Positions 7,634 to 15,195 of a stretch of DNA of 20,458 nt are shown piece by piece; within the stretch, counting starts at the first letter, position 1; each line of letters opens with the position of its first letter. The translations under genes and the position numbers were made by a program. The notes beneath the pieces were generated by a model. It was not told where the DNA came from and searched no databases. It saw only the letters and a program-made list of their open reading frames with translations. The stretch is from positions 1 to 20,458 of the forward strand of contig VBHI01000256.1 in the NCBI GenBank assembly GCA_005881495.1. Reading direction: 5' to 3'. The DNA comes from Chloroflexota bacterium. GTDB lineage: Bacteria > Chloroflexota > Ktedonobacteria > Ktedonobacterales > Ktedonobacteraceae.

Positions 7634-8035
7634 CTACCCCTCTGGCTTCGCTTCAATGGACTGGTTGATCTCCCAGAGGTTGCCTTCGGGATCGGCAAAG
7701 TGTGCCGTGCGCAGCCCCCAGGGCTGGTTGGTTGGGGGTCGGAGAAACGTGACTCCCTTGGCCACCAGCGCCTCGTAGGCGGCATCGACATCCTCAACAC
7801 CAGCGGCCAGCAGCACGCGAGGCCCTCCCTCGATCTTCAGCGCATTGGCCTCCGAACGTATCAGGTCTGCGGCGGCTGAGACCTCCAGCAGGAGCAAGTA
7901 CTGGTTTTCCATCTGGAAAGCGACAGAAACGGAATCGCTATTTGTCACCTGAAGCCCGAGCGTGTCCCGATAAAACGTCAGACATCTGGCCAGGTCTCGG
8001 ACGAACAACACCGTCGCGTCGATCCGGTGAATCAT
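7634..8035 (-). CDS. VOC-family protein (glyoxalase/bleomycin-resistance fold)
   Basis: Vicinal oxygen chelate fold protein. The 133-aa form from Met at 8033-8035 (MIHRIDATVLFVRDLARCLTFYRDTLGL) shows the usual beta-alpha-beta-beta-beta repeat opening. The second half has VEDVDAAYEALVAKGVTFLRPP and the closing signature FADPEGNLWEINQ. The glutamate of WEINQ and the N-terminal His4 are candidate metal ligands. I chose this start because GAGGTGG lies about five bases upstream; the longer frame starting at 8101 adds 22 charged residues without family similarity. Members include dioxygenases, lyases and drug-binding proteins, so the reaction cannot be assigned. It is a single gene convergent with the isochorismatase remnant. 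Confidence 0.85.
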   Translation of the reverse strand: MIHRIDATVLFVRDLARCLTFYRDTLGLQVTNSDSVSVAFQMENQYLLLLEVSAAADLIRSEANALKIEGGPRVLLAAGVEDVDAAYEALVAKGVTFLRPPTNQPWGLRTAHFADPEGNLWEINQSIEAKPEG

Positions 8036-8252
8036 GGTTGCCACCTCTTCTTTCTTTGCCTCGTTCTCACGGGGCATCTGTTCCTTCTGCATCCTGCACA
8101 TCTCTACTCGCTCAGGAACCTTCAGTCAACTGACCAGCAGTTCCTCACAACAGAAACAATCCTTGGTCTCTTTCACCATTCTTTGGGACGATCAGAGAAA
8201 TGGAAGGTGATACATCGTAAGTAAGAACCTTGATTCGTGGTATCATCATTGC

Positions 8253-8618
8253 ATGAGTGCCTACCAGACCGACTCCCGCATCGACGAATACATTCAGACG
8301 CTCCCTGGCTGGCAGCAGGATATTTGCCGCCAGGTGCGAGATCTGGTGCACGCCGCCGACCCGGACGTGACCGAGACCATCAAGCGCACCAAGCAGCCCT
8401 ATTTTACGCTGAATGGCAACATCTGCGCGCTGCTCGGAGCGAAGGATCATCTCAACATTTTCATCTACGACCCCATCGTGCCCGATCCCGAGGGCATTAT
8501 TAACCAAGGGCAAGGGAACCTGACAGCACGGGCGATTCAAGTCCGTCAGGATGAAACCATCAACAAGCGCGCCCTTTTGAACCTCTTTCAAGCTATTATC
8601 GCCCATAACCGCTGGTAA
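8253..8618 (+). CDS. DUF1801 (YdhG-like) protein
   Basis: A 121-aa protein with the full DUF1801 pattern: YIQTLPGWQQDICRQVRDLV (about 14-33), a short ADPDVTETIKRTKQPYF stretch, the beta segment GNICALLGAKDHLNIFIYD, and the C-terminal NQGQGNLTARAIQVR followed by INKRALLNLF. The family is small, cytosolic and structurally related to the iron chaperone/frataxin-like fold; its function is not established. No strong Shine-Dalgarno is visible before the ATG at 8253; TATCAT at 8240-8245 could be a -10 giving a very short leader. A 214-residue antisense open frame (8145-8789) overlaps it but has no family features. Confidence 0.88.
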   Translation: MSAYQTDSRIDEYIQTLPGWQQDICRQVRDLVHAADPDVTETIKRTKQPYFTLNGNICALLGAKDHLNIFIYDPIVPDPEGIINQGQGNLTARAIQVRQDETINKRALLNLFQAIIAHNRW

Positions 8619-8619
8619 A

Positions 8620-8681
8620 TGTCCTCCCAAGTGAGCAGGTTTGGCCCTCCAACATAAGCACTTGCCCTCCAATGTGAGCAC
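8620..8681. repeat. Three tandem 20-22 base repeats, IS21-end-like
   Basis: TGTCCTCCCAAGTGAGCAGG (8620-8639), then TTGGCCCTCCAACATAAGCA (8641-8660), then TTGCCCTCCAATGTGAGCA (8662-8680) align with a 21-22 base period. Multiple short direct repeats of this kind are typical of IS21-family ends, where they bind transposase. No istA/istB gene is present here. Confidence 0.55.
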
Positions 8682-8763
8682 TGACATGAAAGCGAGTAGC
8701 GAAATTCCTTCCCATCTTGCTTTTTCCATCACCATTTTGTAAATAGGCATGCTGTCAAAAAGA

Positions 8764-8885
8764 CCATAAACTCGCCGCTTCCGGCGCATAACCTCGCCAG
8801 TTCATTGAGCTTGAATGGATGAGTCAACAGGGATTTTCCGGGCGCATAACTTCGCCCGAAACACAGATTGACCCATAACCTCGCC
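8764..8885. repeat. Four dispersed copies of CATAAnnTCGCC
   Basis: CCATAAACTCGCC (8764-8776), GCATAACCTCGCC (8786-8798), GCATAACTTCGCC (8844-8856) and CCATAACCTCGCC (8873-8885) all point the same way. A related inverted copy, GGCGAGGATATG, is at 8971-8982. The irregular spacing argues against CRISPR and for protein-binding sites at a lost mobile-element end. Confidence 0.6.
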
Positions 8886-9098
8886 TAAAAAGGCCAGAGG
8901 AGGAAAAGGCCAAATTCCTGCTCAAAATTGCAGCATATTGCCAAATTCAGGCGGTGATATGCGTCAAACTGGCGAGGATATGAATCAATTTGCCATGTGG
9001 CAAGTATTTTGCTGGTCCGCCCGTGTCATGTGCCTGTGTATCTCTCCTCTACCGATCCAAGCGTCCCGGATCGGGTTCGCCAGTTCGCCAACCTCTCC

Positions 9099-9128
9099 TT
9101 GACAGGATCATCTCTCTCCCTGTATAGT
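9099..9128 (+). promoter_or_regulatory. Near-consensus promoter with downstream hairpin
   Basis: TTGACA (9099-9104), an 18-base spacer and TATAGT (9123-9128) form the strongest promoter match in the window. About where transcription would begin, AGTGAA-gta-TTCACT is followed by TTTTTT (9146-9151), like a short attenuator. GGGGAGG (9152-9158) then precedes a five-codon frame MPVCC (9170-9187). No gene lies directly downstream; the DinB gene starts 515 bases after the -10. Confidence 0.55.
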
Positions 9129-9642
9129 AGTGAAGTATTCACTCGTTTTTTGGGGAGGTTTTGACATCTATGCCAGTGTGCTGCTAACTCCATCCTGTTT
9201 CCTGTTCAAACAGTGAAACAGACGTGACCATTCTTGCTTCCATCTATCGCGTGTCTCTCATCAGGCATGAGCGCTCAGCCGTTCTACGCCTGGAATGCCG
9301 CAGGGCATGATTCCTGCTCGACGGCCTTTCTGGCGAGGCCTCAGCGAGACGGCGGATAGTGATAACGCAAGCATTTGATGGTGGGAAGCCGATATGGAGA
9401 AGCGTGCGGCAAAGAGGTGTCAGGCATGGAACTCCGGCGAACGCATTGCTGATGTTCCCCATCCACCATACCATTGGCAGATGGATGCCATCTTTTCCCC
9501 TGTCGTGGCAGCCGCATATTCGATCATTGTGCAAGCGATGACCTGCTCTCTCTCCTCCCTCTGGTCTCTCCCATCGTTTCCTCGCGCGAGTTGATACGAT
9601 CGTGCTGTTTTTTCTCTCAGAACAAAGCAAGGAATACCTATC

Positions 9643-10236
9643 ATGACAGAACATCAGCTTTCACTCCTCCCCTTCTACGCGGGTTGGGGTATCTACCAGC
9701 AGCGTCTTGTCGCGGCCATCGCGCCCCTTACAGGAGAGCAGCTTGCCTTGCGCAACACGCCGCAACACTGGTCGATTGGCATGTACGCGACGCATATTGT
9801 CGCAGATCGCGCCTGGTGGTTCCACGCACGGATGGGCGAGGGGAGCGCCGATCTTACTTCCCTCGAATTATGGGCTCTCGGAATCTGTGAGGGGGGCGTG
9901 GATCCATTCCACCCGGCGGCAGAACTGGTTGCCGGACTTGAGAAGACCTGGCAGATGATCCAGAATACGCTTGCCCGCCTGACCCCTGCTGATCTTGAGC
10001 AGGTCTTCCCGCCTTTGGATGAGGCGGAACGTTTGCGTCACGCGAAACTGGTAGAGCCTGCGCTCCAGCCATTCGCCCAGATGTGGTTGGATGCGGCGCG
10101 TCTGGCTGGAGAAGTGAGACCCGCAGTTTCGCTCCAGTGGATCATCTGGCATGTGCTCGAACATGACATCCATCACGGCAGCGAAATCTCCACCATTCTC
10201 GGCGTACACGGCCTGCCAGTAGTCGAGTTGGATTAA
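9643..10236 (+). CDS. DinB/YfiT-family putative metal-dependent protein
   Basis: A 197-aa four-helix-bundle protein of the DinB superfamily. Members are metal-binding, and some are thiol-dependent transferases (for bacillithiol or mycothiol); the exact role is not known here. The metal-ligand pattern is present: His51 in GMYATHIVADRAWW and the C-terminal His174-x3-His178 in HVLEHDIHHGSEIS. The hydrophobic opening SLLPFYAGWGIYQQRLVAAIAPL and the helix ending ILGVHGLP are typical. AAGGA lies about ten bases before the ATG. It is a single gene; a perfect hairpin and then the first miniature transposon follow it, so it forms the left border of the composite element. Confidence 0.85.
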   Translation: MTEHQLSLLPFYAGWGIYQQRLVAAIAPLTGEQLALRNTPQHWSIGMYATHIVADRAWWFHARMGEGSADLTSLELWALGICEGGVDPFHPAAELVAGLEKTWQMIQNTLARLTPADLEQVFPPLDEAERLRHAKLVEPALQPFAQMWLDAARLAGEVRPAVSLQWIIWHVLEHDIHHGSEISTILGVHGLPVVELD

Positions 10237-10293
10237 GAACAGGAACGTCTTCAGTTCCCCTCTCTCATGGGTGGATATGTTGCGCATGATGCG

Positions 10294-10333
10294 GTCGCTT
10301 CAGCGACAAGGTCGCCCCTGTCGCTGAAGCGAC
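10294..10333. terminator. 15-bp perfect inverted repeat after the DinB gene
   Basis: GTCGCTTCAGCGACA (10294-10308) and TGTCGCTGAAGCGAC (10319-10333) are exact reverse complements with a 10-base loop. Each arm is itself a small palindrome (GTCGCT-TC-AGCGAC), so it could form one long hairpin or two short ones. It is placed as a terminator would be, 57 bases after the stop codon, but has no T-run. Confidence 0.5.
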
Positions 10334-10425
10334 ATTCCATGCTCACATGGACAGAAAAAGGGGAAAGACTGGATGGAGAGATGCACAGCATAAACCTGTT
10401 TTCTGACGCATATACCCGCCAAGTT

Positions 10426-10701
10426 GGGGTCATAACATTTTTTCGTACAGTTTTCCCCGCTAAGCAGGAAGAAAATCATGCAGAAGACGGGAAAGAAGCA
10501 TTTCCGCCAAGGAATCGGTTGAGAAACAACGAGAAGCTGACGCTGATCTCTTCGTTTTTCAAGACAAACCTCTTCTTTCTGCTTGTCTTTGTGACTCAAA
10601 TGTTCCATCAGGAAGCATGTTCTCTCTGCAAATACCACTGAAGCCGCTTCCTTCCCCTATCGCTTAGCGGGGAAAACTGTACGAAAAAATGTTATGACCC
10701 C
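10426..10701 (+). mobile_element. Tn3-derived miniature element (TIME-like), left copy
   Basis: A 276-bp element with perfect 40-bp terminal inverted repeats at 10426-10465 and 10662-10701. The ends start GGGGTCATAACA and finish CCCCGCTAAGC, matching the size and GGGG...TAAG pattern of Tn3-family ends. The 196-bp core has no credible gene; an antisense frame shared by both copies shows no domain. It is in the same orientation as the copy at 17995-18270 and differs from it by one base (G at 10506, A at 18075). The left flank is AAGTT and the right flank TCCTT, so this copy alone has no target duplication. It must rely on a transposase supplied in trans. Confidence 0.92.
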
Positions 10702-10806
10702 TCCTTCGTTTGTTGTACTCTGTTCTTCAGTTCTCACATTTGAACAAAGGTCATACAGGTGGGGTATCTGATAGATACCCCACCTCTGGCTACGAACGAC
10801 AGGATA

Positions 10807-12057
10807 CTACCTGTTCACGATTGCCTGCAAATCCGACTGTAATGCACTTAAAGCAGCTGCAGGGCTAGTCTGCTTAGTCAGGGCTTGGTGGACGCGCAGT
10901 TGAATGGCCTGGCTAATGTCCGGATAGAAAGGAGAGACCGGCCGGGGCAATGCATTCTGGAGGATCGTCAACACTTTGGTGAAGAACGGGACCTTGGACA
11001 GCACGTCTTGGTCCGTGTAGATGCTCTTAAGCGTGACTAACTCCGACAACTGGATGGCGATGGTTTTCTGGGAGTCCGGGCTGAGCATGAACTTGATAAA
11101 CTTCCAGGAAGCATCAGGGTTCTTGGAGAAAGCATTGATGCCATATTGCCAGCCACCGATGTTGGAGTGGCCTATAGTATTACTGCCCCCGTAGAGCAAG
11201 GGATGGATATCAAACTTGCCAGCGATCTTGGAAGTCTTTGGGTCGTTGCCCAACGAAAAGGCATACGGCCAGTTGCGCATGAAGGCCGCGTCTCCGTCTT
11301 GCCAGGCTGAGCGGCTATCCTCCTCCTTATAGGTCGTCACCGCCGCTGGCGAAATCTTGCCGACCCAACTCACCATTTCCGTCAAGGCCTGCATGCCTGC
11401 TGGGCTGTTCACAGTGACCGATTTGGGATTGTTGGGATCCAGCACGTTCCCACCATAGCCATAGAGGACCTCGACAAAGTTACAGACCAGTCCCTCGTAC
11501 TGTGCGCCCTGCCAGAGATAGCCAAACTTCGTTTTGGATGGGGAGGCCGCCTTGGCCATGCTCACCAAATCATCCCAGGTATTGGGAGGGGTTTTGATGA
11601 GGTCGGTCCGGTAGTAGATCACCCCAACATCGGTAAAGTACGGTGCTGCCCACAACTTGCCATTATAGGTACAGCCCTGAAGCGGGCCTGGCAGATAATT
11701 CGCCCGATCGCTGGCAGGCCACTTATCATCCAGAGGAACGGTCCAGCCATTGGCACCGAACTCGGGCGGCCAGATGATATCCATCGGAAAGACATCAATG
11801 GAGTGCCCGCGGGCACGCAGCATCGTCGTGAGAAGAGTCAGGATCTGATCGGTCGTCTGGGGCGCATTACTGTTGTAAGTGACATGGACACCGTTATTTT
11901 GCGCATTAAACTTGCTCACGAGTCCTGCGTAGACGCCATTGGTGTCCTTTTGAAAGTAGTTAATGTTGACGGTTTGTCCAGCGCCGCCAGTACTGTTGCT
12001 GGAACCGCCCGGCACGAATTTTGGTGATAGTTTCGTTGATGACTTCACCTTGCTCAA
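10807..12057 (-). CDS. Sugar ABC transporter solute-binding protein (family 1), export signal missing
   Basis: Family 1 extracellular sugar-binding protein, of the maltose/trehalose type. The mature domain is intact: VNINYFQKDTNGVYAGLVSKF opens it, FPMDIIWPPEFGANGWTVPLDD and LWAAPYFTDVGVIYYRTDL are hinge-region motifs, and FDIHPLLYGG, WQYGINAFSKNP and AWKFIKFML-like segments complete the fold. The N terminus is wrong: a Lys-rich start (SKVKSSTKLSPKFV) runs straight into GGSSNSTGGAG, a typical post-lipobox linker, with no hydrophobic core and no lipobox Cys. The only frame-consistent start is TTG at 12057. The well-placed ATG (12062-12064, AAAGGAG seven bases before) reads out of frame and stops after 34 codons. 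Probably a damaged gene or a sequencing error. No permease or ATPase gene accompanies it. Confidence 0.85.
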   Translation of the reverse strand: MSKVKSSTKLSPKFVPGGSSNSTGGAGQTVNINYFQKDTNGVYAGLVSKFNAQNNGVHVTYNSNAPQTTDQILTLLTTMLRARGHSIDVFPMDIIWPPEFGANGWTVPLDDKWPASDRANYLPGPLQGCTYNGKLWAAPYFTDVGVIYYRTDLIKTPPNTWDDLVSMAKAASPSKTKFGYLWQGAQYEGLVCNFVEVLYGYGGNVLDPNNPKSVTVNSPAGMQALTEMVSWVGKISPAAVTTYKEEDSRSAWQDGDAAFMRNWPYAFSLGNDPKTSKIAGKFDIHPLLYGGSNTIGHSNIGGWQYGINAFSKNPDASWKFIKFMLSPDSQKTIAIQLSELVTLKSIYTDQDVLSKVPFFTKVLTILQNALPRPVSPFYPDISQAIQLRVHQALTKQTSPAAALSALQSDLQAIVNR

Positions 12058-12064
12058 GGATCAT

Positions 12065-12443
12065 GTGTGTTCTCCTTTGAATGGATAAACTGCTAACGGA
12101 CATGGATCAAAAGCGTTCTGCGGAGTTTCCATTCCTTAAAATACCTACCAGGCTTCTCTCTTCGTTGACCTCCCAATTGGATCTGTGTCATGAACGTCTT
12201 GAGAAGGGAGGCATTGAGAAGGGGCAGCCCTGCCTCTTCTGTAGGGATACCTACACGGACTATGTACTCCGCACCAGATGTGGGTAAAAGTTTCAGTTCT
12301 CTGCTTGTAAACCACTCCTTTCTCCAGGAACAATCTCATTCCTGAGTGACCACGGTACAAAAGATGGCAACGCTGACCATTCTCTGTCTCTCTCCGTTTC
12401 GGTCACAGCTACATGCGACAACTATTCCCTCCTGCGTCCATCT
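12065..12443. other. Spacer between hydrolase and solute-binding protein genes
   Basis: This 379-base gap separates the four-gene operon from the solute-binding protein gene on the same strand. I see no gene, strong hairpin or convincing promoter; TTGATC followed by TTTATC on the minus strand near 12087-12110 is weak. The gap length suggests the solute-binding gene has its own promoter or was once separated by permease genes now lost. Confidence 0.4.
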
Positions 12444-13247
12444 TCACACCAGACCCAGCAAGAAGTGCTCAATGGCGTGCTGAATATCCCGTGCGTGTTG
12501 CTGAGCATCAGTGGCCTTCGATGTGATCTGTTTCAGCGTGGCACCTGGAATGGCATGGGCAAGAACCTCACCATAGTGAAAGGGGTGAAGAGGATCGTCT
12601 TCATTCACCAGGACAAGCGTTGGAACGTGGATATGGGCCCAGTCTTCTGGGTTCCTGTTGGGGGCATCACGAGGCAAGCGTTCGAGGATATCCACCGTCT
12701 CCTCGGCACGTGGGCGCGTACATTGCGTGAGCAAGGAAGCTGCTGTCACTGGGAACGTGCGTTGGAGTTCCAGGTACTCCTCTGTGCGCTTGAACTCTTC
12801 GCTGGCTTGTGCCGCGCCAGCGTCTCGGATCAGCTTCGCGATCCGTGGGTACACCTGGAGGTGGGCTGGCAACGGTTCATGTAACCAGGCCGGTCGCACC
12901 AGCACCAGAGCCTGCACCCGTTGTGGATACCGCAGCGCGACGTTGAGCGCAACACCTGCCCCCATCGAGATGCCGCCAACAACGGCCTGCGGCAGGTGGA
13001 GCCTATCAAGGAGTGCTATGAGATCATCTGCAAATGAGCTGAAGCTGAGAAATGCGGGATCGCCAACGGGCCTGGTTTCCCCATGCCCACGACAATCCAG
13101 CGTCAGCAGGCGAAACGCAAGCGGGGGGACGAAGAGATCCTGTGTCTGGTGGACATCGCCGCCCGTCCCGTGCTGGAAGACAAAGGGCCGCCCTTGCCCC
13201 ACATCCAGGTAGTGAAAGGTGATGGAGTCAGTGGAAAAGAATGGCAT
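12444..13247 (-). CDS. Alpha/beta-fold hydrolase
   Basis: Alpha/beta hydrolase of about 267 aa from the ATG at 13245-13247 (MPFFSTDSITFHYLDVGQG). The oxyanion region is FQHGTGGDVH (about 24-33), strand 4 is LLTLDCRGHGETRP (about 48-61), and the nucleophile is Ser94 in GGISMGAG. The acid is in LVNEDDPLHPF near 210, and a histidine in DAQQHARDIQHAIEHFL is the likely base, though its spacing is unusual. The chosen start has AGAGGAGG inside the last codons of the isomerase gene, seven bases after whose stop it begins, which indicates translational coupling. Being last in a sugar operon, it may remove an ester from the carbohydrate substrate or open a lactone; that is inference. Confidence 0.87.
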   Translation of the reverse strand: MPFFSTDSITFHYLDVGQGRPFVFQHGTGGDVHQTQDLFVPPLAFRLLTLDCRGHGETRPVGDPAFLSFSSFADDLIALLDRLHLPQAVVGGISMGAGVALNVALRYPQRVQALVLVRPAWLHEPLPAHLQVYPRIAKLIRDAGAAQASEEFKRTEEYLELQRTFPVTAASLLTQCTRPRAEETVDILERLPRDAPNRNPEDWAHIHVPTLVLVNEDDPLHPFHYGEVLAHAIPGATLKQITSKATDAQQHARDIQHAIEHFLLGLV

Positions 13248-13254
13248 GTGGTGT

Positions 13255-14082
13255 TTACCTCCTCTGGAGCTTGTCATAAAGGAACTGAAGGACAGCATCC
13301 ACCTGCGTTTCAGCTAGGCCATGGATGATCAAAGGACCAGGAAAAGCCCTTGCCTGAAGGAGACGCAGATAGGAATCATAGTCGAGGATCCCCTCTCCGG
13401 CAGCCCGGAAGGTATCATCTACCCCTCGATCTTTGGCGTGGGCGATGACGATATGCTCTCCCAGCAGGTCAAAGGCCTCATCGAGGACCTGGCTCATCGG
13501 TCGTTCATCGTCTGGCACGATCAGGTTTGCGGGATCGATCACCACCTTCAGGCGTGGGGACTGCATCGCGGCGAGCAAGGCGTGGCCGCGTGCGGCGGTA
13601 TTCACCACATTGGCCCGCTCCGGCTCAAAGGCCAGCGTCACCTGCTCTTCCTCAGCGATCCGCAGGGCAGCCTCCATCGCGCGTAAGAGATCAGACCATG
13701 CCTGGGAAGAATCATTCTCTGGATGCCAATGCCACATATTTGCGGAATCGCGTGTGCCTGTACAAAGCGTAATGACGGCAGTTCCCAGGCCCTGACAGGC
13801 GGCGGCCAACGTCCGTAGTCGACGCAGGCCCCTCTGTTGCACCTCTTGATCTGGATGGATCATGTTGTAGGTGCCAGAAACAGCGACGATCTCGATGTCT
13901 CTGCTTTGCGCTGCCTCACGAATACGAGTGATGAGGGAAGGGGCGATCTCATCTGGGAGCGGTGGCACACCAGCGCTGGACAGATTGAACTGGACACAGT
14001 GGAGTCCATGCGCTCTCACGGCATCGAACACGTCTTCTACGCTCGGACGAGCAAACGTCTTGGAGAAAATCCCTAGTCGCAT
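13255..14082 (-). CDS. Sugar phosphate isomerase/epimerase, TIM barrel (xylose isomerase-like)
   Basis: A 275-aa TIM-barrel protein of the AP-endonuclease-2/xylose-isomerase-like family (IolE, IolI, UlaE and 3-keto-sugar enzymes). Visible markers are MRLGIFSKTF (strand 1), AVSGTYNMIHPD near 70-80, the metal-ligand Glu in LAFEPERANVV near 155, the second ligand region VVIDPANLIVPDD near 185, HAKDRG near 215 and GEGILDY near 230. The ATG at 14080-14082 overlaps the upstream stop as TGATG, and GGAGG lies eight bases before it; a GTG one codon earlier is possible but less likely. Its coupling to a Gfo/Idh dehydrogenase fits pathways in which a sugar is oxidised to a keto form and then isomerised or cleaved. 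Substrate not determinable. Confidence 0.9.
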   Translation of the reverse strand: MRLGIFSKTFARPSVEDVFDAVRAHGLHCVQFNLSSAGVPPLPDEIAPSLITRIREAAQSRDIEIVAVSGTYNMIHPDQEVQQRGLRRLRTLAAACQGLGTAVITLCTGTRDSANMWHWHPENDSSQAWSDLLRAMEAALRIAEEEQVTLAFEPERANVVNTAARGHALLAAMQSPRLKVVIDPANLIVPDDERPMSQVLDEAFDLLGEHIVIAHAKDRGVDDTFRAAGEGILDYDSYLRLLQARAFPGPLIIHGLAETQVDAVLQFLYDKLQRR

Positions 14083-15158
14083 CACACGCCTCCTGTCACA
14101 TCAGCCACTGAGATCCATGCGCCCGTCTCGACAGAACGTGAGATAGCCACCAGAGTCCGTATGGCCGCGACGCCGTCCTCGATCCCTGCCCCATGCTGAG
14201 GCACTCCGTGCAGAATCGTCTCTGCAAAACCCTCGATTTGTCGCTTGTAGACATGTGCATCGGCACCAAGGACGCGGTGATACTGTCCATCACGCACGCT
14301 GAAACATTCCACCTCGCTGGAGCGCAGATACCAGGGATTGAAGGTCTTGCCAATCACACTGCCGTGTTCACCGTACACCTGAAAGCCCTCATGCCAGTCC
14401 ATCCGCACAGACATCGTCAGGTCAAGGTGACCAACGCTGCCATCGGCGAATTCAGCCGCAACAACCCAGCAATAGGCTCCGAACTTTTCGACGAGTCTGG
14501 CCTGGACACGGACGATCTCGCCGCCCAGAAAGCGGGCCGTATCGACAAGGTGACTGGCGTGCCCCAATAAATAGTATCGTTGCTTGTCTGCTTTCGGATT
14601 GCCTGCTGGTCGCCTGGCATTTGTACTCGTGACGGGAATGGGTTGGAGGTCGTCGGTTTCGATATAGCGGTACGTCGAGTCGCAGTACCAGGCTTTGAGC
14701 GCGAGGAGTTGTCCGATCTCTTCCTGGATGAACTGGTGGGCGAAGGCGATGCCTGGGTCGAAGCGCTTCATCGTCCCGACCTGGAGCACCAGCCCAGACG
14801 CCTGCACCTGCTGACGGAGTGCTTCGCACTCCTCAACGCTCACCCCAAGCGGTTTTTCTACCAGCACATGCTTACCAGCGGCAAGGGCCCTGGAAGCCAT
14901 GGATACGTGGAACTGATCGGCTGTAGCCACAATGACCGCTTCGACGTGCGGATCGGCCAGCATCTGATCGTAGTCCAGATAGGTGACGTGGGGATGGTGG
15001 ATGGCGGCCATGTTCTTGACCAGGTCGTCTGCCAGGTCGCAGATGGCGTACAATTCAGCATTACGTGCCCTCCGACAGGCCTCAAAATGGGCGGCCTGCG
15101 AGATCGGGCCTGCTCCGACGACCCCAATTCTCAGTAATCGTGCTTCTTTCTCGATCAT
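14082..15158 (-). CDS. Gfo/Idh/MocA-family NAD(P)-dependent sugar oxidoreductase
   Basis: Oxidises or reduces a sugar or polyol hydroxyl with a nicotinamide cofactor. From the ATG at 15156-15158 (MIEKEARLLRIG) the protein is 358 aa. The nucleotide-binding motif GVVGAGPIS is at 12-20, the conserved EKP (Lys102) is in HVLVEKPLG, and GHASHLVDTARFLGG holds the likely catalytic His203 and Asp206. The C-terminal sheet domain includes GSVGHLDLTMSV and YGEHGSVIGKTF. I chose this start because AGGAG lies nine bases upstream; a start at 15179 adds seven residues without its own ribosome site. It follows the ROK gene by 37 bases and overlaps the isomerase start by one base, so these genes form one transcript. 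Confidence 0.92.
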   Translation of the reverse strand: MIEKEARLLRIGVVGAGPISQAAHFEACRRARNAELYAICDLADDLVKNMAAIHHPHVTYLDYDQMLADPHVEAVIVATADQFHVSMASRALAAGKHVLVEKPLGVSVEECEALRQQVQASGLVLQVGTMKRFDPGIAFAHQFIQEEIGQLLALKAWYCDSTYRYIETDDLQPIPVTSTNARRPAGNPKADKQRYYLLGHASHLVDTARFLGGEIVRVQARLVEKFGAYCWVVAAEFADGSVGHLDLTMSVRMDWHEGFQVYGEHGSVIGKTFNPWYLRSSEVECFSVRDGQYHRVLGADAHVYKRQIEGFAETILHGVPQHGAGIEDGVAAIRTLVAISRSVETGAWISVADVTGGV

Positions 15159-15195
15159 CTTCTTTCTCCTGTTCTCCATCTTTGGTGGATGGTCT

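Larger units (their letters stand above)
8619..9642. other. 1-kb gene-free region with IS-end-like repeats
   Basis: I find no supported gene in this kilobase. It contains three tandem copies of a CCTCCAA...GAGCA unit (8620-8681), four copies of CATAAnnTCGCC (8764-8885), one inverted relative GGCGAGGATATG (8971-8982), a strong promoter (9099-9128) followed by a small hairpin with a T-run, and short open frames up to 9642 without recognisable domains. It looks like insertion-sequence scar tissue. Confidence 0.6.

Noticed and set aside
8145..8789. 214-codon minus-strand frame
   Set aside because: Antisense to the DUF1801 gene and extends into repeat DNA; no recognisable domain.
8764..8885. Possible CRISPR array
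   Set aside because: The repeats are only about 13 bases, vary in sequence and are spaced 22, 58 and 29 bases apart; no cas genes.
9244..9654. Possible small gene or transposase remnant upstream of the DinB gene
   Set aside because: Overlapping frames on both strands, none with a domain, a ribosome site or a consistent pattern.
10300..10638. Antisense frame within the miniature element (MVFAERTCFLMEHL...), also at 17926-18207
   Set aside because: It is present in both copies only because they are identical. It runs through the inverted repeat into unrelated flanks and has no domain.
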